Below are positions 14,369-19,152 of a stretch of DNA of 19,152 nucleotides, piece by piece. This DNA is from Planctomycetota bacterium. Lineage in GTDB: Bacteria; Planctomycetota; SZUA-567. Under the pieces are notes generated by a model that saw only the letters and a program-made list of their open reading frames with translations, did not search any database and had not been told where the DNA came from. A program made the translations under genes and the position numbers. Every line of letters starts with the position of its first letter. Position 1 is the first letter of the stretch. The stretch spans positions 1-19,152 of the forward strand of contig JAISYD010000130.1 in NCBI GenBank assembly GCA_031270145.1, read 5' to 3'.

Positions 14369-15849
14369 ACGGCTTCTCCCGTTTTGGAGCGGATGAGGGA
14401 AAACGGCTCCGCCCGATACCAGGATTCCTTGTAGGGAAGGCGGGCATAGCGGCCCAGGCGCCTGGTGAAGGCCGGATTTTTCAGTTTGCGGAACAGCCGC
14501 CGGGCCAAGTCATAGGCGCCGCGGTAGCCGAGGTAGCCATAGCCGGTGTTGTAAATGACGTGGGTCGGTATGCCCAGCCGCCCGGCGGTGTTGTTGCCGT
14601 GCCAGTGGCCGATGAAAAGATCGGGCTTGACCCGCTTCAGAAGGTTCGCCTCCTCGAAGGGCTGGACATTGGCGACGCTCCAGACAAAATCCCGCTTGTC
14701 CCGACGGAGCTTCTCCAATTCCACCTCGGCGTATTCGTCGTAATGGAAGGAGCGGATGCCGGCGATCTCGAAGCCAAGCTCCCGCAGGAGCGAGGCGGTG
14801 GCGAGGGAGCGGTATTCGCCGGCCGAGAGATAGACCCGCTTGCCCCGGAAATGCGGGATAAACTCCGCCAGCGCCTCCCGCACCTCTTTTTCCTCGGCCT
14901 CGGCCAGGACCGCCGCCTCCTTCCCGAGGCCGAGGCGCTCCCCCACGTCCCGTAGCCATTGACCGGTGTTGGCAATACCCACCGGCATATGATTGATGAT
15001 ATAGGGGACGCCGTACTTTTCCTCCAAGTGGGAGAGGAAGTAGTCGTCGTGGGTGGGGCAGGTGCTTATGGACAAGGCGGCGACAGCCGCCTTGCGCAAA
15101 CTTTCCGGCCGGGCGAAGACCGGGAAAAAATTGGCCCTGAGGCCGATTTCCCCGACCAGCCGCTCCAGCTCCAATTCGTCCAGCCGGCCCATGGAGGAGA
15201 CGTTCATGATATTGATGGTCTTTTCCTCCCTCGGTCCGGCCTGATCCGGCCTGGGTAGGAGATTGCGGCCCAGGGCGTGGTAGACCACATCGTAGGCGGT
15301 GGCCATGAACCTTGACTTGAAACCCTCGCAATGCACCGGCAGGAGCCGGGCGCCTACCTCGGGCTGGACCTTGGCGATCACGGCGTCGATATCGTCGCCG
15401 ATGACGGCCGGCAGGCAACCGGCCACCACGAAGACGGCCTGGAGCGGGTAGGCGGCGTCGATTTCCCGGATAGCCCGCTCCAGCTTGGCGTCCCCGCCCG
15501 AAATGACGTCGACCTCGTCCAGGGCGGTGGAGAACCAGAGACCGTCGGCCGGCTTACCGCGCCGGGCGGCGTGGCCGGAACGGACGTTGCCGTTGACGCC
15601 GTGGGCGCAGGAGCCGCAACCCACCGCGCTGTGCATCAGCACCGCCGTGTCGGGAAGCGAGAGCATCATGCCCATGGCCGGCAACAGCGGGCAGATCGAG
15701 CCCTGGGTGAAGGCGCGATCCGCGTCGGCCGCGAGGGCGCATTTTTCCCCCTTTTTCCCGGAGCCGCACAGGCTGCCTCCATAGGCCAGGCAGGTGGCGG
15801 GATGGCGGTCCTCCCGCCGGGGCGGCGTCAGCAAATCCAGTTTGCTCAT
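14365..15849 (-). CDS. Nitrogenase-like component 1 alpha (NifD-like) subunit
   Basis: A 494-residue subunit. C53 (GSICPLLPAM), C78 (HSAVGC) and C145 (VAGCLPAVIGDD) correspond to the NifD P-cluster ligands Cys62, Cys88 and Cys154. C264, in the context STCPTHDDYFLSHLEEKYG, aligns without gaps with the NifD cofactor ligand Cys275. CEGF at 174-177 is shared with NifD, but the residues at Gln191 and His195 become M182 and Y186, and His442 aligns with Y433 (a His lies at 430). Additional cysteines at 20, 28, 37 and 81 lie near the P-cluster ligands. This argues for a related cofactor but not N2 reduction. AAGGAG precedes the ATG. It lies 39 bp after the NifH-like gene. A homologue of MarD is the best guess; NifE is less likely given the partner subunit. 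Confidence 0.9.
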   Translation of the reverse strand: MSKLDLLTPPRREDRHPATCLAYGGSLCGSGKKGEKCALAADADRAFTQGSICPLLPAMGMMLSLPDTAVLMHSAVGCGSCAHGVNGNVRSGHAARRGKPADGLWFSTALDEVDVISGGDAKLERAIREIDAAYPLQAVFVVAGCLPAVIGDDIDAVIAKVQPEVGARLLPVHCEGFKSRFMATAYDVVYHALGRNLLPRPDQAGPREEKTINIMNVSSMGRLDELELERLVGEIGLRANFFPVFARPESLRKAAVAALSISTCPTHDDYFLSHLEEKYGVPYIINHMPVGIANTGQWLRDVGERLGLGKEAAVLAEAEEKEVREALAEFIPHFRGKRVYLSAGEYRSLATASLLRELGFEIAGIRSFHYDEYAEVELEKLRRDKRDFVWSVANVQPFEEANLLKRVKPDLFIGHWHGNNTAGRLGIPTHVIYNTGYGYLGYRGAYDLARRLFRKLKNPAFTRRLGRYARLPYKESWYRAEPFSLIRSKTGEAV

Positions 15850-15888
15850 GCGGCTGCTCCTTTTCGTGAACGGCGCGGCTACCTGGCC

Positions 15889-16776
15889 TCAGATGGCGTC
15901 GGATATCCCCACCTGGCCGGTTTGCACCTTCAGCAACTCAGCGGCCCAACCGGCGGCCCATTGATGCAGTTCCTCAATGGGCAGCGGCGAGGGCGTCCGC
16001 GATTCCGCGTGGTTGGCGACCTTTTCCGCCAGCTTGAGATACACCCCGGCCTGCTCGGAGTCCGGGGACGCTTCGATCACCGTCTTGCCCTGGAGCTCGG
16101 CCTGGGTGACCGAGACCGAACGGGGGATGTATTCCACCACCCGGGTGGCGGTCCTTTTGGCGAAGTCGTTCACGATGGAGCGCGAATAGGGGGCGTTGAT
16201 GGAATTGGCGATGACTCCGCCCAGGAGCGCCCCGCCGCTGGAACTGTATTTCTGGATGCCGGCGAAAAGATTGTTGGCGGCGTAGATGGCCATGAAGTCG
16301 GACGAGGTGACGGTGAAAACATGCCGGGCTATGCCCTCCCGGATGGGGACGGCGAAGCCGCCGCAGACCACGTCGCCAAGCACATCGTAGATGACCATGT
16401 CGATGCCCAGATCCTCGAACACCCGAAGTTGCTTCAACTGTTCGACGGCGGTGATGATGCCCCGCCCGGCGCAGCCCACGCCCGGCGCCGGGCCGCCGGC
16501 CTCGACGCAATAGACGCCGTTGAAGCCCTTGAAGACGATTTCGCCGGCCGTCACCTTGCCCTTGCCCCGCAGGGTGTCGAGGACGGTGGGGATGTATCTG
16601 CCGTCGCGCAAGGTGTTGGTGGAGTCGCTCTTGGGGTCGCAGCCCACCTGCATGACCTTGTAACCGAGTTTCGTCAGGGCGGCGCTGATGTTCGAGGAGG
16701 TGGTGGATTTGCCGATGCCTCCCTTGCCGTAGATGGCGATTTGCTTGATTTCCCCGTTCTTTTTTTTGTTGACCAT
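15889..16776 (-). CDS. Nitrogenase-like reductase (NifH family)
   Basis: A 295-residue homodimeric Fe protein that would pass electrons to the D/K complex with ATP hydrolysis. Visible features are the P-loop GKGGIGKST (17-25), GCDPKSDST (45-53), C102 in GVGCAGRGI and C138 in DVLGDVVCGGFA. The two cysteines would bind the [4Fe-4S] cluster bridging the dimer. R105, the site equivalent to the ADP-ribosylated arginine of NifH, is kept. The length and motifs match NifH and its relatives; BchL, BchX and CfbC belong to the same superfamily, and only the neighbours distinguish them. AAGGGA lies 6 nt before the ATG. It sits 67 bp after the NifX-like gene, with a hairpin in the gap, and precedes the D-like gene by 39 bp. 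Confidence 0.95.
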   Translation of the reverse strand: MVNKKKNGEIKQIAIYGKGGIGKSTTSSNISAALTKLGYKVMQVGCDPKSDSTNTLRDGRYIPTVLDTLRGKGKVTAGEIVFKGFNGVYCVEAGGPAPGVGCAGRGIITAVEQLKQLRVFEDLGIDMVIYDVLGDVVCGGFAVPIREGIARHVFTVTSSDFMAIYAANNLFAGIQKYSSSGGALLGGVIANSINAPYSRSIVNDFAKRTATRVVEYIPRSVSVTQAELQGKTVIEASPDSEQAGVYLKLAEKVANHAESRTPSPLPIEELHQWAAGWAAELLKVQTGQVGISDAI

Positions 16777-16818
16777 TTGTTTCCCTTGTCCAAATTGCCT
16801 ATTGATCCCGTCAAAACC

Positions 16819-16842
16819 GCCGCCTAGGCTTCCATGGGCGGC
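16819..16842 (-). promoter_or_regulatory. Hairpin between NifX-like and NifH-like genes
   Basis: GCCGCC (16819-16824) pairs with GGCGGC (16837-16842), extended by one or two weaker pairs. It lies directly after the NifX-like stop, and on the transcribed strand the stem is followed by GGTTTTGA. It could be a partial terminator or a processing/stabilising structure that raises reductase mRNA relative to the maturation genes. It is short, so the call is tentative. Confidence 0.4.
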
Positions 16843-16843
16843 A

Positions 16844-17218
16844 TCATCCAGTCCGTACCCTGGCGGCGGCCCTTCGGGTCAAGCGGGCCAACGCCTCGCC
16901 GATTTCAAGGTTGTTCACCGCCAAGCCGACGACGCCCAGCGCCGCCAATTGCCGAATCGCCTCCGGGCCGATGCGGCCGGCCAGCGCCAAATCGCAATCC
17001 GACAACAGGCGGGCCGCCGCGGCCAGGACGGCCGGATCATGCCATTGTTCCCGGCAAGGAGCGGGGCCGGACCGAGTTTCCCTCAGGCGGTAGCCGCCCT
17101 CCGGCATGGCCTCGTAAATACGGTAAACCGCTGCCCGTCCGAAGCACTCGTCGATCCGCTCGCCGGTCTTCGAGGCCACCGCCACCAGCGCCGGGGCGTC
17201 CCGCCAAGAGTCAGCCAT
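16844..17218 (-). CDS. NifX/NafY-family Fe-S cofactor carrier
   Basis: A 124-residue protein of the dinitrogenase iron-molybdenum cofactor biosynthesis fold, which in nitrogenase systems binds and carries NifB-co or FeMo-co. The order is typical: LVAVASKTGERIDECFGRA, then VYRIYE, then LLSDCDLALAGRIGPEAI, then a GVVGLAVNNLEIGEAL end. The conserved DxHFG motif appears as D23-E-C25-F-G, with Cys replacing the His that is important for cofactor binding in NafY. The start at 17218 overlaps the NifB-like stop by 8 bp, and the longer open frame upstream is an arginine-rich shadow of the NifB-like gene. In many NifB proteins this domain is fused at the C-terminus; here it is separate. Confidence 0.88.
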   Translation of the reverse strand: MADSWRDAPALVAVASKTGERIDECFGRAAVYRIYEAMPEGGYRLRETRSGPAPCREQWHDPAVLAAAARLLSDCDLALAGRIGPEAIRQLAALGVVGLAVNNLEIGEALARLTRRAAARVRTG

Positions 17219-18077
17219 GGGAAAAAGTCTCCACCAGGCCGAAGTCGCGGTAGAGTTCCCGCGCCCGATCCGCCCGGCCAGGAACGCCGCAGGCGTCGGC
17301 CCGGCAACGATGGCAATGCCGGAAAACCGGCAAATGCCGCCCAGCCGTTTCCCGGGCCGCCTCAAGCGCCTCCGGCGACGGCGGCGGGAGATCGGCCAGT
17401 TCGCCGGCCGGCAACAGGGGGATGACGTTGATGAAGCCGGCCCCCCAAGCCGCCGCCGCCCGCGCCACCTCCTCCACATGCCGATCATTGATTCCGGGCG
17501 CCAGCACCAGGTTGACCTTGATGCCTAAACCCAGATCCCTGGCCTGGCCGATGCCCCGCCCCTGCGCCGCAATCAGCCGCCGGGCGCCGACCAAGCCGGA
17601 TATGAATCTGCCCCGCCATTCAATCCCGGCGCAAAGGCGGGTAAGAATCTTCGGATCCACTGCGTTGACCGTCACGGTCAGGGCGCCGACGCCGGCGGCG
17701 GCCAGGCGCGACAAATATTCCGGCAGGGCCAGGCCATTGGTGCTGAGGCAGTTGATCAGGCCGGGATGGCGGTCGTGAACCAGGGCCAGCGTCTCGACCG
17801 CGTGCCCGCTTGCCAGGGGATCGCCCGGTCCGGCCACTCCCGCCACCGCCAGCTCCGGACAAATCCGCAAGGCCCGCTCCAGAATCCGCAACGCCTCGGT
17901 CGGCGTAACCACTCGGGAGGCGTTTCCCGGCCGGCGGGCATTTTGATCATATCCGGAGATGCCGCGAGCGCAGAACCTGCAGCGGATGTTGCAGACAGGG
18001 CTAACCGGCAGATGGATCCGGCCGGTCCGGGGAGCGCAACGGCCGGAGAAGCAAGGATGATCCGTTAAATCAAGCAT
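17211..18077 (-). CDS. NifB-like radical SAM cofactor synthase (core domain only)
   Basis: A 288-residue radical SAM enzyme. NifB proteins join two [4Fe-4S] clusters with a SAM-derived carbide to give NifB-co. The N-terminal HPCFS has C9, C29-x3-C33-x2-C36 is the radical SAM cluster motif, VAGPGDPLA and CLSTNGLALPEYL match NifB closely, and C255-x2-C258 with C263 in RHCHRCRADACG matches the NifB C-terminal cluster motif. The C-terminal NifX domain found in many NifB proteins is absent but follows as a separate gene with an 8-bp overlap. The ATG at 18077 has a weak GGGA upstream in AT-rich DNA. The gene starts 83 bp after cysK, with a hairpin between, so it may also have its own promoter. Confidence 0.93.
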   Translation of the reverse strand: MLDLTDHPCFSGRCAPRTGRIHLPVSPVCNIRCRFCARGISGYDQNARRPGNASRVVTPTEALRILERALRICPELAVAGVAGPGDPLASGHAVETLALVHDRHPGLINCLSTNGLALPEYLSRLAAAGVGALTVTVNAVDPKILTRLCAGIEWRGRFISGLVGARRLIAAQGRGIGQARDLGLGIKVNLVLAPGINDRHVEEVARAAAAWGAGFINVIPLLPAGELADLPPPSPEALEAARETAGRHLPVFRHCHRCRADACGVPGRADRARELYRDFGLVETFSHG

Positions 18078-18116
18078 ATATATCCCATATGCAAACTATA
18101 ATATTAGACATTAAAC

Positions 18117-18147
18117 AATCCGCCATTCATTCGGGATATGGCGGATT
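18117..18147 (-). terminator. Hairpin after cysK, before the NifB-like gene
   Basis: AATCCGCCAT (18117-18126) pairs perfectly with ATGGCGGATT (18138-18147) around an 11-nt loop. On the minus strand the stem is followed by GTTTAATG and a very AT-rich stretch up to the NifB-like ATG. This may be a partial terminator for cysK. The AT-rich stretch at about 18078-18116 could hold a promoter for the nitrogenase-like genes, although no convincing -35/-10 pair was found. Confidence 0.5.
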
Positions 18148-18160
18148 GGCAAAACATTGC

Positions 18161-19123
18161 CTATAAGAAGCCGATGCCATCGAACAAAACCGACGACAGG
18201 TAGCGCTCTCCCGCGTCTGGAAGGATGACGACTATGGTCTTGCCGGCAAACTCGTCCAGGCACGACAATTTGGCCGCCACCGCCGCCGCCGCGCCGGAGG
18301 AGATGCCGGCGAGGATGCCTTCCTCGCGGGCCAGCCGCCGGGCATAGTCGATGGCTTCCTCGTTGTCGGCCAACTCCACCCGATCCACCAAGGAGAGATC
18401 CAGGGTATCGGGGACAAAGCCGGCGCCGATGCCCTGGATCTTGTGGGGGCCTGATTTCAAGGGTTGGCCCGCCAGTTTTTGGGTCAAGATGGGGCTGCCC
18501 CTGGGCTCAACCGCCACCGAGACGATATTTTTCCTTTTTCGCGTCTTGATATAGCGGGAAACGCCGGTGATGGTGCCGCCGGTGCCGACGCCGGCGACCA
18601 CGGCGTCGACCGCGCCTTCGGTGTCGTCCCAGATTTCCGGGCCGGTGGTTTTTTCATGGATGGCCGGATTGGCCGGATTCTTGAATTGCTGGGGGAGAAA
18701 ATACTTTTTGGGATCGAGGGCGGCAATTGCCTCGGCCCGGGCCACCGCGCCGGCCATGCCCTCGGCGCCGGGGGTGAGGATCAGGGTGGCGCCCAGCATG
18801 GCCAACACCCGACGGCGCTCCAAACTCATGGTTTCCGGCATGGCGAGGATCAGCTTGTAGCCTCGGGCGGCGGCGACAAAGGCCAGGGCGATGCCGGTGT
18901 TGCCGCTGGTGGGCTCGATGATTTCAACGCCGGGCTTGAGCAAACCCTTGGCCTCGGCGTCCCAGATCAGGGCGGCGCCCAGGCGGCATTTGACCGAATA
19001 GGAGGGGTTGCGGCCTTCAATTTTGGCTAATACCTCCGCCTTGCCGCCGCCAATAATATGGTTAAGCCGGATCAAGGGCGTATTGCCTATCGACTTTGAA
19101 TTGTCTCCGTAAATTTTCGCCAT
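18161..19123 (-). CDS. cysK: Cysteine synthase (O-acetylserine sulfhydrylase)
   Basis: A 320-residue PLP enzyme that makes cysteine from O-acetylserine and sulfide. The opening KSIGNTPLIRLNHI is diagnostic. The PLP lysine is K45 in NPSYSVKCRLG, the substrate loop is EPTSGNTGIALAF, the phosphate-binding loop is GVGTGGTITGV, and GISSGAAAAVA lies near the C-terminus. The ATG at 19123 has GGGAG 7 nt upstream and begins MAKIYGDNSKS as in the family; a TTG two codons earlier is less likely. It is the first visible gene of the minus-strand cluster that contains the nitrogenase-like enzyme. That supports sulfur assimilation as the purpose of the cluster. Use of methanethiol or another thiol in place of sulfide cannot be excluded. 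Confidence 0.95.
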   Translation of the reverse strand: MAKIYGDNSKSIGNTPLIRLNHIIGGGKAEVLAKIEGRNPSYSVKCRLGAALIWDAEAKGLLKPGVEIIEPTSGNTGIALAFVAAARGYKLILAMPETMSLERRRVLAMLGATLILTPGAEGMAGAVARAEAIAALDPKKYFLPQQFKNPANPAIHEKTTGPEIWDDTEGAVDAVVAGVGTGGTITGVSRYIKTRKRKNIVSVAVEPRGSPILTQKLAGQPLKSGPHKIQGIGAGFVPDTLDLSLVDRVELADNEEAIDYARRLAREEGILAGISSGAAAAVAAKLSCLDEFAGKTIVVILPDAGERYLSSVLFDGIGFL

Positions 19124-19152
19124 AACCAAACTCCCAATAATACGGCGGAAAC

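Noticed and set aside
12659..14434. Long plus-strand open frame of 591 codons opposite the NifK-like gene
   Set aside because: It is antisense to a gene with clear family motifs, has low-complexity Gly/His/Gln-rich composition, and arises from GC-rich codon use.
12989..15849. NifEN scaffold pair
   Set aside because: NifN lacks the full P-cluster ligand set, whereas the K-like subunit here has all three cysteines.
12989..16776. True N2-fixing nitrogenase
   Set aside because: Equivalents of NifD Gln191 and His195 are replaced, the K subunit lacks the NifK N-terminal extension, and nifE, nifN and nifV are absent from the window.
14365..16776. CfbCD-type enzyme of coenzyme F430 synthesis
   Set aside because: CfbD forms a single-type-subunit complex and needs no NifB; here there are two different subunits, a NifB-like protein and a NifX-like carrier, and no other F430 genes.
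15331..16827. Plus-strand open frame of 498 codons opposite NifH- and NifD-like genes
   Set aside because: A shadow of two well-supported minus-strand genes, with no recognisable domain and no good ribosome binding site.

Overview
The window is about 19 kb of high-GC DNA from a Gram-negative, probably anaerobic bacterium. Anaerobic life is suggested by a nitrogenase-like metalloenzyme, a NifB-type radical SAM protein and a DUF1848 Fe-S protein. The Gram-negative reading rests on a relic of an outer-membrane beta-barrel. The phylum cannot be fixed from the sequence. The housekeeping genes (metK, an Nfu scaffold, a BFN-domain protein, a YhaM-type nuclease) are compatible with several anaerobic lineages.

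Layout. Positions 1-61 are the end of a plus-strand gene. Positions 114-2049 hold two overlapping minus-strand genes, a DUF1848 protein followed by a Gfo/Idh/MocA oxidoreductase. A divergent intergenic region then leads into a plus-strand block at 2184-9626: metK, a NifU C-terminal-type Fe-S protein, a metallophosphoesterase, an FHA-GAF-degenerate HD-GYP protein, a BFN/DUF151 protein, a YhaM-type 3'-5' exoribonuclease, and a DppC-type ABC permease with a very large insertion. Positions 9627-9942 contain no intact gene, but do hold a decayed outer-membrane barrel end and a strong inverted repeat.

The most interesting part is the minus-strand cluster from 19123 down to 9943. In transcription order it holds cysK (cysteine synthase), a NifB-like radical SAM protein, a NifX/NafY-like cofactor carrier, a NifH-like reductase, NifD-like and NifK-like subunits, then an ABC importer of the nitrate/sulfonate/taurine type (permease, ATPase, periplasmic binding protein). 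The genes overlap or lie close together (ATGA, 7-bp and 8-bp overlaps), so they probably act together. Both large subunits keep the three cysteines that bind the P-cluster in nitrogenase, and the D subunit keeps the cofactor-binding cysteine. The N2-reduction residues equivalent to NifD Gln191 and His195 are replaced by Met and Tyr. No NifE, NifN or NifV is present here. This points to a non-N2 reductase that uses a NifB-derived cofactor, most like the methylthio-alkane reductase group of nitrogenase relatives.

Working model (inference): the importer brings in a small organosulfur compound, the nitrogenase-like complex cleaves it reductively, and CysK assimilates the released sulfide. A previously unremarked 21-codon open frame at 11148-11083, with an excellent ribosome binding site and four clustered Cys codons, precedes the binding-protein gene and is followed by a GC-rich hairpin. 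It looks like a cysteine-sensing attenuation leader, and it independently supports a role in sulfur supply.
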